Assembly (NCBI RefSeq): GCF_001552255.1 | Contig: NZ_BCQV01000005.1 | Location: forward strand, 53,564 to 117,563 | Direction: 5' to 3' | From: Alicyclobacillus shizuokensis NBRC 103103 | GTDB lineage: Bacteria; Bacillota; Bacilli; Alicyclobacillales; Alicyclobacillaceae | Length of the DNA: 64,000 nucleotides | Shown: positions 34,404 through 43,400 of the stretch, piece after piece | Numbering within the stretch: the stretch's first letter is position 1 | How the letters are laid out: each line of letters begins with the position of its first letter | Translations under genes and position numbers: made by a program | The notes under the pieces: model-generated | Database searches by the model: none | Told to the model about the DNA's origin: nothing | What the model saw: the letters and a program-made list of their open reading frames with translations, nothing else

Positions 34404-34823
34404 ATGGACCAGCGACTCGGCGATTTTGTGTACGACTTCAACGAACGCAGGGACTACTTCGCCTGCCACGAACACCTGGAATCCCTCTGGTTGGACAGCG
34501 GCCGCCCGGAGGTGTTGAAGGGATTGATTCAAGCGGCTGTCTGCTTGTACCATCTGGAGTCGGGCAACGTGCGCGGGGCGATCCGTATGTGGTCGCGCGG
34601 GAGGCCACGACTGGAAGCGGCGGGGCCGACGGCCTGCGGGTTGGACATTGAGCGGCTCGCGCGCGATGTGTGTCGCACCTTCGCGCAGGTACCGGAGAAG
34701 TGGCGCACGAAGACCCTGCCCCCGTCACAGGTGCAGACGCTCCACCTCCCGCCTGTCCGCCTGCGTATTCTGGACCCAGAACTCGAGGCGTACGTGAATC
34801 GGCGCAAGCAGGCAGGAGAGTGA
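34404..34823 (+). CDS. DUF309 family protein
   Basis: A 139-residue protein with the DUF309 signature FNERRDYFACHEHLESLWL near the N-terminus, followed by LKGLIQAAVCLYHLESGNVRGA. The conserved His and Glu residues suggest a metal or small-molecule site in a helical bundle, but no function is known. ATG follows GAGGGGG. It precedes galU by 118 bases, probably as a separate unit. Confidence 0.85.
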   Translation: MDQRLGDFVYDFNERRDYFACHEHLESLWLDSGRPEVLKGLIQAAVCLYHLESGNVRGAIRMWSRGRPRLEAAGPTACGLDIERLARDVCRTFAQVPEKWRTKTLPPSQVQTLHLPPVRLRILDPELEAYVNRRKQAGE

Positions 34824-34846
34824 ACCCGCACCCGGGAATGTGATAG

Positions 34847-34852
34847 TATAAT
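34847..34852 (+). promoter_or_regulatory. Possible -10 box of galU
   Basis: A perfect TATAAT, 90 bases before the galU start, with no good -35 box at the right distance. Confidence 0.3.
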
Positions 34853-34941
34853 GAAAGTTAGTTTGGCAGGATATGATGAGATCCATGCCCGCGCATGTCA
34901 TCCCACGCAGTGTCGATTGAGTGTCCAAAGAGGTGACTTCG

Positions 34942-35835
34942 ATGAAGGTCCGCAAGGCCGTCATACCGGCCGCCGGTTTCGGCACAAGGATGCTTCCAGC
35001 GACCAAAGCCGTACCGAAAGAAATGCTGCCCATTCTCAACAAGCCCTGCATTCAGTACATCGTTGAGGAGGCGGTGTACGCCGGCATCGAAGAAATTCTA
35101 ATCATTACCGGCCGGACGAAAAAGGCGATTGAAGACCACTTCGACCGCTCGCCTGAGCTGGAACTGCATCTGGAACAAAGCCGCAAGTCGACCATGCTGA
35201 CCGAGGTCAAGGCGATATCGGACCTGGTTGACATCCATTACGTCCGCCAGAAGACGCCGCTTGGGCTGGGGCACGCTGTCTTGTGCGCGAAATCGTTCGT
35301 CGGTGACGAGCCGTTTGCGGTCCTTCTCGGAGATGATATCATTCAGTCCAGCACCCCGGTCACAGAGCAGTTGATGAACGTGTACGACGACACCCAGACG
35401 GCCGTAGTCGGTGTCCAGCCGGTGCCGGAGCACCACGTGTCCAAGTACGGCATCGTTGACCCCGGCAAGGGCAGCACGTCCAGCGGAAGCCGCATCCGCA
35501 TCCACAACGTGATAGAGAAGCCGACGGAGGCCGACGCGCCGTCCAATCTGGCCGTGCTCGGACGGTACATTCTGCCCAGCACCATTTTTGAGGTGTTGGA
35601 GCAAACCCCGCTCGGACACGGGGGCGAGCTGCAGTTGACGGACGCGATTCAGCGCCTGGCCCAGGACGGTAAGGTGTACGCGTACAAGTTTGAAGGCATG
35701 CGCCACGATATCGGCAACCTCGAGGGATGGCTGCGCGCGAACATTTCCTTTGCCATGGACAATCCAACCCTCGCCGAGTCGGTGCGCAAGCAAATTGCCG
35801 AACACGACAGCGGCGCTCGTCGCAGCGCGCTGTGA
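34942..35835 (+). CDS. galU: UTP-glucose-1-phosphate uridylyltransferase
   Basis: A 297-residue enzyme making UDP-glucose. It begins KVRKAVIPAAGFGTRMLPATKAVPKEMLPI, the nucleotide-binding signature of GalU/GtaB, followed by KPCIQYIVEEAV, the sugar-binding region with GLGHAV, and the catalytic LGDDI. AGAGGTGA precedes ATG. It is followed by manC 49 bases later, so the pair probably supplies activated sugars for envelope polysaccharides or teichoic acids. Confidence 0.95.
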   Translation: MKVRKAVIPAAGFGTRMLPATKAVPKEMLPILNKPCIQYIVEEAVYAGIEEILIITGRTKKAIEDHFDRSPELELHLEQSRKSTMLTEVKAISDLVDIHYVRQKTPLGLGHAVLCAKSFVGDEPFAVLLGDDIIQSSTPVTEQLMNVYDDTQTAVVGVQPVPEHHVSKYGIVDPGKGSTSSGSRIRIHNVIEKPTEADAPSNLAVLGRYILPSTIFEVLEQTPLGHGGELQLTDAIQRLAQDGKVYAYKFEGMRHDIGNLEGWLRANISFAMDNPTLAESVRKQIAEHDSGARRSAL

Positions 35836-35884
35836 GCGGCCGTCGCCAAGGCGCTGGCAAAGTGAAAGAGGAGGTCGAGAGCGA

Positions 35885-36949
35885 ATGGAGCGGACTCTGA
35901 TGGTTTCCAGAGGAACCCGTACGCACGCGCAAGCCGCGGTCATTCTGGCCGGAGGCGCGGGCGAACGCCTGTTTCCTTATTCCAAGGCAGAACTTCCCAA
36001 GCAGTTTCTCCCCTTGGTCAGCAATCGTTCGATGCTGCAGGAGACCTATCAGCGCCTGCGTAAACGATTCCCAGCCGACGACATCTTCATCGTCACACAG
36101 GACGCGTTTGTCGATACCGTATTGGAGCAATTGCCGGCGGTCACGGGCAGCCACATCCTTGTGGAACCGGCGCGGCGCGACACAGCTGCCGCCATCGCCT
36201 TGTGCCTAGCCGAACTCGGTCGCGACTACGACGTCATCTTGTTCTCGCCAGCCGACCATCACATCGTCGACAGCCCGGAGTGGGACGACGCGCTGTCCAT
36301 AGCGCTGCATACTGCGGAGAGCGAACGCCGTATCACCCTCTTTGGCATTGTCCCAAACTACCCAGAGACCGGATACGGGTACATTGAATACGAGCGCGAC
36401 GATCGCCCGGTCTGCCCGGTCGTACGCTTCCACGAAAAGCCAGACCGCGAGACCGCCCTGCGCATGGTCCGATCCGGCCGCTACTTGTGGAACTGCGGCA
36501 TCTTCGCGATTCCCAGCGATACCGGCATTGCCGCCATTCGCCGCCACTTGCCGCAGCACGCGGCCCTGTTCGAACTTGGCGACCGGCAGGCTCGCAGCGA
36601 GGCATTTTTGTCCTTGCCCAAGTTGTCTATCGATTACGGCCTGCTCGAACGCGAACACGCCTCCCTGGCCGTGGTGCCGGCGTTCTTCGCCTGGAACGAC
36701 CTGGGCTCCTGGACGGCGCTTGAACGCGTGCTCAATCGGGACGAAAACGGCAATTATCTGTTCGGCCGCGTCAAATCCCTCAAAGCCAACAACTCCATCG
36801 TGTTTGCGCCCAAGCACGAGGTGTTCCTGTACGATGTGTCCGACCTGCTGGTGGTCTGCCACGAACAACAGGTATTGGTCACCAACAAGGCTGCCAGCAG
36901 CAATATGAAGCAGTGGCTGCCCGAGTTGACCAACGGATCACCCTCCTGA
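35885..36949 (+). CDS. manC: Mannose-1-phosphate guanylyltransferase
   Basis: A 354-residue enzyme making GDP-mannose. It has AAVILAGGAGERLFPYSKAELPKQFLPL at the N-terminus, LVEPARRDTAAAIALC, FHEKPDRETA, WNCGIF, and WNDLGSWTAL, all typical of this family. It lacks the isomerase domain of bifunctional ManC/ManA enzymes. GAGGAGG lies ten bases before ATG; an ATG five codons later is possible. It ends the galU-manC unit at a strong bidirectional terminator. Confidence 0.9.
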   Translation: MERTLMVSRGTRTHAQAAVILAGGAGERLFPYSKAELPKQFLPLVSNRSMLQETYQRLRKRFPADDIFIVTQDAFVDTVLEQLPAVTGSHILVEPARRDTAAAIALCLAELGRDYDVILFSPADHHIVDSPEWDDALSIALHTAESERRITLFGIVPNYPETGYGYIEYERDDRPVCPVVRFHEKPDRETALRMVRSGRYLWNCGIFAIPSDTGIAAIRRHLPQHAALFELGDRQARSEAFLSLPKLSIDYGLLEREHASLAVVPAFFAWNDLGSWTALERVLNRDENGNYLFGRVKSLKANNSIVFAPKHEVFLYDVSDLLVVCHEQQVLVTNKAASSNMKQWLPELTNGSPS

Positions 36950-37017
36950 CGTGCTTCTGGCGAGACCCATCTCGCTCCACTCCTTTTCCGGGGCCCATCG
37001 CCCTCTATAGCCAAAAT

Positions 37018-37067
37018 ACGCCGCACGTACACGCGGCCTGTACAAAGCCCGCCTGTACGTGCGGCGT
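37018..37067. terminator. Bidirectional terminator between manC and paaD
   Basis: A perfect 14-bp stem (arms 37018-37031 and 37054-37067) enclosing a 22-base loop, placed between two converging genes. Short T-rich stretches lie on both sides. Confidence 0.7.
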
Positions 37068-37098
37068 CTCGTTTCGTGAGATTCTCACAGAAAACTCC

Positions 37099-37614
37099 TC
37101 ACACCGGCTTCATGGCCTCAAACGGCTGCCGGCAGTGTTCGCAGTAGTAGAGAGAGCGGCAAGCGGTCGGACCAAATAGGTTCTCCAACCGAGTTTCCTC
37201 GGATCCGCAATAGGGGCACGCTGGCTTTGCGAGTTGAGCCGAGGCCAGCACGCACGGCGGCGGAGCGATGCCAAACTCCCGCAATTTCTCACGCCCCACG
37301 GGGGATATGCGCTCCGTCGTCCAGGGTGGAGTGAAGACAAACTCCACCTCCACCGAGTGTATCCCCTCCACCTGGCGCAAACGCCTCTCAACTTGATGCT
37401 GGATGATGGCCAGCGCGGGACAACCGAGGAAGGTGGGCGTCAAACTCACCGTCACGCGCCCGTTCTCACAGCGCATGCTGTTGACCATCCCCAGGTCGAC
37501 GATGCTGAGTGCAGGGATCTCCGGATCCTGAACATCCAACAAAGCTTGCTCCACACGGCTGCGAAGGTCCTGTCCGTCCGGCCCGAGGTTGGGTTCCGTC
37601 TCCGTTCTGCTCAA
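37099..37614 (-). CDS. paaD: Phenylacetyl-CoA epoxidase assembly protein PaaD
   Basis: A 171-residue protein. Residues about 20-110 are a DUF59/MIP18 domain with LDVQDPEIPALSIVDLGMV and TPTFLGCPAL (conserved Cys). The C-terminus is a zinc ribbon with CPYCG and CEHC pairs, as in PaaD/PaaJ. It is thought to help mature the oxygenase complex. The start is TTG after GGGAGGG; no ATG with a ribosome site is in frame. Last gene of tetR-paaABCD. Confidence 0.9.
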   Translation of the reverse strand: MSRTETEPNLGPDGQDLRSRVEQALLDVQDPEIPALSIVDLGMVNSMRCENGRVTVSLTPTFLGCPALAIIQHQVERRLRQVEGIHSVEVEFVFTPPWTTERISPVGREKLREFGIAPPPCVLASAQLAKPACPYCGSEETRLENLFGPTACRSLYYCEHCRQPFEAMKPV

Positions 37615-37663
37615 TCCATGTCCCTCCCCCTTGCGCTCTGGCGAGATGGACCGCGCCGGCACA

Positions 37664-38464
37664 CTACCAAGTGGCCTGTGGGTCGGTGTGGTACACCTCC
37701 GCCATCTCCGACAACAGCTGCTGCAATGCCGCCCCGTGGACTGTCCGACCATCCGCCGCCGGCCGCACGGTGCGCAGACCGGCGGGCACCGGCAGGCCCC
37801 AGTCTTCCAGCTCTGCAGCCACCTGTTCACACCAAGCGGAAGCGATGTCATTCCCGGAGGCTCTGAGAATCCTCAGGTCCGTCAAGCGGGCGTCCTGCAG
37901 GCTTCCGGCGAACAGGCTGCCCACCTCGTCCGCCAGCGCGTACAGCGCCCGTTCCACCCGCTCCCGCGCTTCACCGCCGCGCCCCAGCCGTGCCAACACG
38001 GTTTGCATGTGCAAGCGATGGTAGTACTCCTCACGGAGCATCTTCACAGCGCCTTCGGCGAGCGGCCGATAACTGCTCTCGACCAGCGCCTGCAGGCGCA
38101 GTCGATCGAACGTGTCGTAGAGGTAGTGACGTACAATCGTCTCGGCCCAATCGCCGTTCTCACGCTCCAGCAGGCGAGCGTTGCGGCGCTCCGCCGCCGA
38201 CCGCGCAAAGGCCAACACATCCGCCTCCTGCCCGGTCAGTTCAGCAATCCGGTCAAAGCAGAAGGCCGCATGGCCGACCTCATCCTGAGCTATTGAACTG
38301 AACGCGATATCCCCTTCGATGTCCGGCGCCAATCCCAGCCACTCGGAGTCGCGGTGGCCTAACGTCAACTCGTCGTCCGCCAGCTCGGTCAGAAATTGCA
38401 CCACCACTTCCCGATAACCTGGGTGCAGAGCAACCTCGGCCGGCTTGCTCACAACAGGTGCCAT
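37664..38464 (-). CDS. paaC: Phenylacetyl-CoA epoxidase structural subunit PaaC
   Basis: A 266-residue ferritin-fold protein, the structural partner of PaaA. It has LADDELTLGHRDSEWLGLAPDIEGDIAFSSIAQDEVGHA and a later EEYYHRLH; the full metal-ligand set of PaaA is not kept, as usual for PaaC. The start lies seven bases after the paaB stop, so translation is coupled. Confidence 0.93.
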   Translation of the reverse strand: MAPVVSKPAEVALHPGYREVVVQFLTELADDELTLGHRDSEWLGLAPDIEGDIAFSSIAQDEVGHAAFCFDRIAELTGQEADVLAFARSAAERRNARLLERENGDWAETIVRHYLYDTFDRLRLQALVESSYRPLAEGAVKMLREEYYHRLHMQTVLARLGRGGEARERVERALYALADEVGSLFAGSLQDARLTDLRILRASGNDIASAWCEQVAAELEDWGLPVPAGLRTVRPAADGRTVHGAALQQLLSEMAEVYHTDPQATW

Positions 38465-38471
38465 CCCCACA

Positions 38472-38813
38472 TCAGTCCCCCAACATGTCTTCCAGTTCCA
38501 GCGCCCGCTGCTTGAACTGTTTCCACTTGCGCGCGTTATCTGCCGAATACCCATCGACGCGGCGATACGAGCGGTCAAACTCCTGAGCGAAGAAGTCGCT
38601 GTCCCCATAGGCCGTGGCGTGAATCTGGTCCTTTCTCACAACCCACACGTTCACAGCCCGCTCACGCCGCAGGAGGTTTTCCCTAGCCATCAGCAAAGCA
38701 ACCTCCGGGGATGGCGCCAAGACGCTCCCGACGTGCTGGTGGTGCTGCAGGTGCTCGTACTGAACAAACACTTCATACGGATGGTACAGGCCCTCAGCCT
38801 CTTGCAAACGCAT
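38472..38813 (-). CDS. paaB: Phenylacetyl-CoA epoxidase subunit PaaB
   Basis: A 113-residue subunit with the PaaB pattern YEVFVQYEHLQHHQHVGSVLAPSPEVALLMARENLLRR and VWVVRKDQI. It bridges the PaaAC pairs in the active complex. The internal ATG after GGGAGGTGA gives normal family length; a longer frame overlaps paaA. Confidence 0.93.
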   Translation of the reverse strand: MRLQEAEGLYHPYEVFVQYEHLQHHQHVGSVLAPSPEVALLMARENLLRRERAVNVWVVRKDQIHATAYGDSDFFAQEFDRSYRRVDGYSADNARKWKQFKQRALELEDMLGD

Positions 38814-38860
38814 CCGGTTCACCTCCCGGCTCGCTTCCCGCCGCCTCATCCAACGCCTTA

Positions 38861-39817
38861 TCAAACGGCCGCCCTTTGCGGCGACTCCACCATGGCTTCG
38901 CGCACCCAGCGCTGGCCTTCATGCGCCTGCCGGCGCAGCGCGATGCGCTCCTTTGACTTGGGACCGGAATTGTCCCTGACCATGCGCCCCCAGCGCTCCC
39001 AGTCCGGTTCTGTGTAGGACCAAGTCTGGGTCGCCTCGTCGTAACGCAGATTCTCGTCGGGCAGGGTCAAGCCCAACGAACGCACGCGGGGCACATAACG
39101 CGACAGGAACTTCTGGCGCAGCTGCTCGTTGGTCTTCTCACGGATGCGGTACTTCATCATCAGTTCAGCCGAACGCGAGATAGTCGGCGGTCCGAAGAAG
39201 AAGTACAGCGATTCCCACCAACGGTTGACCGCGTCCTGAAGCATTTGCCGCTGCTCTTTCGTACCCTCGGCCAGCGCCAGGATGATGGACTCGCCGTGCT
39301 GCATGTGGAAGCTTTCCTCGGCGCAGATGCGTTTGAGCACCCGTCCATACGGCGCGTAGGAGGTGTCGAGCAGGGCGGTCTGGGCGATGATGGCGGCCCC
39401 GTCCACCAGCCAGCCGATCACGCCGGCATCCGCCCAGGTCGGGGATTCCATGTGGAACACGTTGTGAAACTTGGTGCGCCCGTGGAAGATGTCCGTGATC
39501 AGGGACTCGCGCGTCACCCCGAGCGGCGCTCCCAGCTCCTCGGCCACCCGCAGCAACAGCTGGCCGTGGCCGACCTCATCCTGCACCTTCGACATCAGCC
39601 CCAGTTTGCGGCGCAGAGTCGGCGCCTTGGGCACCCACTCCTTTTCGGGATACGCCCCCATGATCTCGCTGACGCCGTGCATCTGAATAAACTTCAGCAA
39701 GATCCGCCGATACTCGTCCGGCATCCAGTCGGTGGCCTCAATCTTCTCGCCGCGTTCGATACGGGCCATGAATTCTTCGAGTTTCGCCTCGTCCTCTGGC
39801 TTGACCGCCTCGGTCAT
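38861..39817 (-). CDS. paaA: Phenylacetyl-CoA 1,2-epoxidase catalytic subunit PaaA
   Basis: A 318-residue di-iron oxygenase that epoxidises the ring of phenylacetyl-CoA. The iron ligands are visible in SKVQDEVGHGQ (Glu81, His84) and CAEESFHMQHGE (Glu168, His171). Its ATG overlaps the tetR stop by one base. Neither paaE (reductase), paaK (ligase) nor the downstream beta-oxidation genes are in the window, so this is a partial pathway cluster. Confidence 0.95.
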   Translation of the reverse strand: MTEAVKPEDEAKLEEFMARIERGEKIEATDWMPDEYRRILLKFIQMHGVSEIMGAYPEKEWVPKAPTLRRKLGLMSKVQDEVGHGQLLLRVAEELGAPLGVTRESLITDIFHGRTKFHNVFHMESPTWADAGVIGWLVDGAAIIAQTALLDTSYAPYGRVLKRICAEESFHMQHGESIILALAEGTKEQRQMLQDAVNRWWESLYFFFGPPTISRSAELMMKYRIREKTNEQLRQKFLSRYVPRVRSLGLTLPDENLRYDEATQTWSYTEPDWERWGRMVRDNSGPKSKERIALRRQAHEGQRWVREAMVESPQRAAV

Positions 39818-40398
39818 CAGCCTTCCCTCCTCGACAATCCGTTCAGGATGACGTCAGCCAACGCTTCAGACACCTGGTCTGGGTTCAGATCTCCGTCCGG
39901 ATGGTACCACTGGTATAACCAGTTCGCCACCGACAGCGTGACGATGCGCGAAAAACGCGCCAGTTCCGGGGCGAAGTCGCCTCTTGCCACACCCTCCCGG
40001 ATGATCTGGTCCCACAGGCGTTCGTAAGCGTCCCGCTTGGCCTGAATCACCTGCCGCCGCTCGTCGCCGAGCGCTCGCCATTCGTGGCAGAAGACCGCGC
40101 CCGCCGGCAGGTTGTCGCTGACCACCGCCACGTGCGCAGCCAGGGCGGATCGGAATTTCTCCTCGGGCGCGGCTTGGCTTTCTACAATCGGCGCCAGCCG
40201 TTCCAGGAACGCGTCCGCCACCGCATCCGTGATCTCGAATAGTAAATCCTCTTTCGTTCGGATGTGCGCGTACAGGCTGCCCGACAGCAGACCGCTCTCA
40301 TCCGCGATATCCCGGATGGTCGTGCCGTGATACCCTTTGGTGCTGAACAGTACACTCGCCGCCTCGAGAATCTGTTGGCGGCGGCCTCGTCCCGCCAT
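39817..40398 (-). CDS. TetR/AcrR family regulator of the paa operon
   Basis: A 193-residue regulator. The HTH lies at about 8-55 (RRQQILEAASVLFSTKGYHGTTIRDIADESGLLSGSLYAHIRTKEDLLFEI); the C-terminal domain resembles KstR2/FadR-type acyl-CoA sensors. GAGAGGTGG precedes the chosen ATG. A perfect palindrome lies at its promoter start, and it is co-transcribed with paaABCD. The likely signal is phenylacetyl-CoA or a related CoA ester. Confidence 0.88.
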   Translation of the reverse strand: MAGRGRRQQILEAASVLFSTKGYHGTTIRDIADESGLLSGSLYAHIRTKEDLLFEITDAVADAFLERLAPIVESQAAPEEKFRSALAAHVAVVSDNLPAGAVFCHEWRALGDERRQVIQAKRDAYERLWDQIIREGVARGDFAPELARFSRIVTLSVANWLYQWYHPDGDLNPDQVSEALADVILNGLSRREG

Positions 40399-40420
40399 CG
40401 GACCACCTCTCGTCCCAACA

Positions 40421-40434
40421 AACAAGCGCTTGTT
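40421..40434 (-). promoter_or_regulatory. Operator of the TetR regulator
   Basis: AACAAGCGCTTGTT is a perfect 14-base palindrome, beginning seven bases after the -10 box of the tetR-paa promoter and 23 bases before the tetR start codon. Its place at the transcription start fits autorepression. Confidence 0.7.
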
Positions 40435-40439
40435 CAGTG

Positions 40440-43400
40440 TCATTCTATACGGACATCCGTAGACTTGTCAAACGCGGACAGGACGCTGCCGTCCTCCCCT
40501 GCCGGCGCTTGGAACACGGCCGACAGGTCCACATCCGCCATCGGCACGGCGGCCCGCGCCTGGACAAAGTACAGCCAAGCGCTGACCGGTCGGCCTCCGG
40601 CCGCGCTTCGCACCACGCGCAGGTAGGCAGCCACCTGGGCCGCGTACTCGGCCGCTTGCCGCTCCACCGCCTGCCGATCCACCTTGTCCGTCTTGTAGTC
40701 GACCAGCACCAATCCGTCCACATCCTCAAACATCAGGTCGATGACCCCTTGGACGACGACAAACGGCGTTTCTCCCGGCGTTCCGCCGGTCGGTGCATCG
40801 GCCACCTCGAGGCGGGCGAAAAACGGCTGTTCCCGCCACAGGCGCAGCGCCCGCCGAGCCCGCTGCCCCAGTTCGGACTGCAGGAAGGCCACAATGTCCT
40901 CGACCTTCACGGCGGCCCGCTCCTCCGCTGTGATGCGCCCGCTGGCCCACAGCTCGTCGACCGCGGCGGCCACCGCTTCGGGGGTGGCGGGGATGCGCAG
41001 GTCCAGGTGCTGCATCACCGCGTGGTAGGCGCTGCCACTGGCCCGCCCAGAGGCCGGCGCCCCGGTAAAGCGCGGCGTCTCCAGCAGGCCTTCCGCCGCG
41101 CTCTGGGACAGCCCGGGCGCCTTCCCGTGGCCACGGGTCTGCGCCACCCACAAACGACGCAAGTCGGTCGCCGAAACCTTCCCGGGTACTTCTGTGAGCC
41201 CCCGCCTGGCGTTCGCCCCCGCGAGCGCCGCCGCCACCGCCGCTTGCGCCGACGGCGTCGTGTGCGTGTAGATCCAGTCGGAGAATGCGGCCAAGTCCGG
41301 CCAGGGCGGCGCTGCCTCCCCGTTGTCGACCTGCCAAGCGTCCGCCGGCACACGGTCTGATGCGTCCGGCGCCGCGTTCCACAGCCGCACCTGAAAGTGG
41401 GCCGGGTGGTCATAGACACCCGCCAGTGGCCGCAGGTCCCCCTCGTCGGCCTCGGTTGTCGATTGCCGGAGCGTCGCCCCGTCGCGATGGCGGAGAAGCG
41501 CCGGCAGTATCCAGTCGAGATACCCCGCCGCCCGCAGCAGCCAGAAGCCCGGCAGCGTCCGCCCGGCCTCGGGTACGCCTTGCCGCGCCCACCGGATGCG
41601 GCGCCGCAGGTCGGTCGCCGAGGCCACCAGGATCAACCGCTCGCGCGCCCGTGTCAGGGCGACATACAGCACCCGCGCCTCCTCGGCGAGAAACTCGCGT
41701 CGGTTGACCTCCGCCAGAGCCACCGAAGCCATGGTCAGCCAGCGCCGACGCCCACCGGCGTCGACGAACTGCGGTCCCAATCCTAAATCCGGGTGCAGCG
41801 GATATGATTTCTCCTGCGAGTCTTGGTAGAACGACTTGCCCAAATCGGCCACAAACACGACCGGAAACTCGAGCCCCTTGCTCTGGTGGATGGTCATCAC
41901 CCGCACCACGTCTTCGCCCGCCGCGATGGCCTGAGCTCCACCAGCATCCAGTTGGTGTCTTTGCAGGTCGCCAAGCCTGCGCACGAAGCCGAACAGACCG
42001 TCACTCGAGGTGTGGTCAAAGGCGCGCGCCTGGTCCAGGAGCTGCTCCACGTTCGCCTTGCGCGTCTCCCCACCCGGCATCGCTAACAAAAACGGCATCA
42101 GACGAGTATCGGCCAATATTCTCCGCAGCACCGCCTCCGCTGAATCTTGGCGCGCCAACTGGCGCCAGGACTGAAACAGGCTCCAGAAATCGGTGAGGCG
42201 CGCCGCCAAGTCAGGAGCCAGCACGCGGGCAGCCTCTCCGTCGCCACGGTGCCGTGCCGCCGCCACCGCCCGGCGCAGCGCCTCGTAGTAATTGCCCCGC
42301 GCACACAGACGGATCTGAGCCAACTCGTGATCCGAAAAACCGCCGAGCGGCGAACGCAGCAGCGCCGCCAGTGCCACCTCGCGACGCGGATTGTCGACCG
42401 CCAACAGGGCGCTGGTCAACCAACGCACCTCCAGGGCCCCGTAAAACCCGGTGGACGTCGCCCCATGGGCCGGAATCCCGTGGCGAGCCAACACGTCCAG
42501 GAGCACATTGGTGCGGCCGCGGGCGGATCGGAGCAAAATCACGATGTCCCGGTAGCGGAGCGGACGATATTGACCGGCGGCCGCATCCCAGACAGAGCGA
42601 CGGGCATGCCCCTCCACCAATCCCATCAGCTCCTGAATGCGACGGGCTATCACGGCGCCTTCGCGCTCCAGCGCGCTCAGGTCCTCAAGCGAAGGGGCGT
42701 CCGCCTCGGCCCCGCCCGCATCCGCCTCCCCGTGTGCCGGATCACGCCCGGTTGCGGTCTCCGCCTCCGGCTCGTCCTCACGGGGACGGTCCGTGTTCGC
42801 GCGCTCAATCAGATGCACCTCTATCGGACCGGCCAGGACGGGCTGCCCCGTCGGCGGAGGATACTCGGCGCCGGCTTTCATCCACGTGTTTTCGCTGTAA
42901 TCGATGCCGCCCAAATCGGGGACGAACAGCTGCATGAACAGGTAGTTGACCGCGTCGACCACCTCGCCGCGGCTGCGGTAGTTGGCGGTCAACTCCACGA
43001 CCTCGCCCGGCTCGCTGCGCCCCATGGTGTGGTAGCGGTGCAGGAACAGCCGGGGCTCCGCCATGCGAAACCGGTAGATGCTCTGCTTGACATCTCCGAC
43101 CGCAAACAGGTTGCCCTCCGGGCGGCTGACAGCGGTCAACAGCGCATCCTGGATGGGACTGGTGTCCTGATACTCATCAACGAACACCTCCACAAACCGC
43201 CGCCGCAGCCGCTCCCGCTCGCCACTCTCCGGGTCGCTTAACACCCGCAGCGCCAGGTGCTCCAGATCGCTGAAATCCAGCGCCTGCCGACGCCGCTTCG
43301 CTTCGTCGCAGCGCACCTGCAGGTCCTTGACAAACTGCAGCAGTCGCTCCACGCTGGGCGCCAGCTCCACGATGTCTTGGCGCAGCGCCGCCTCACCGCG

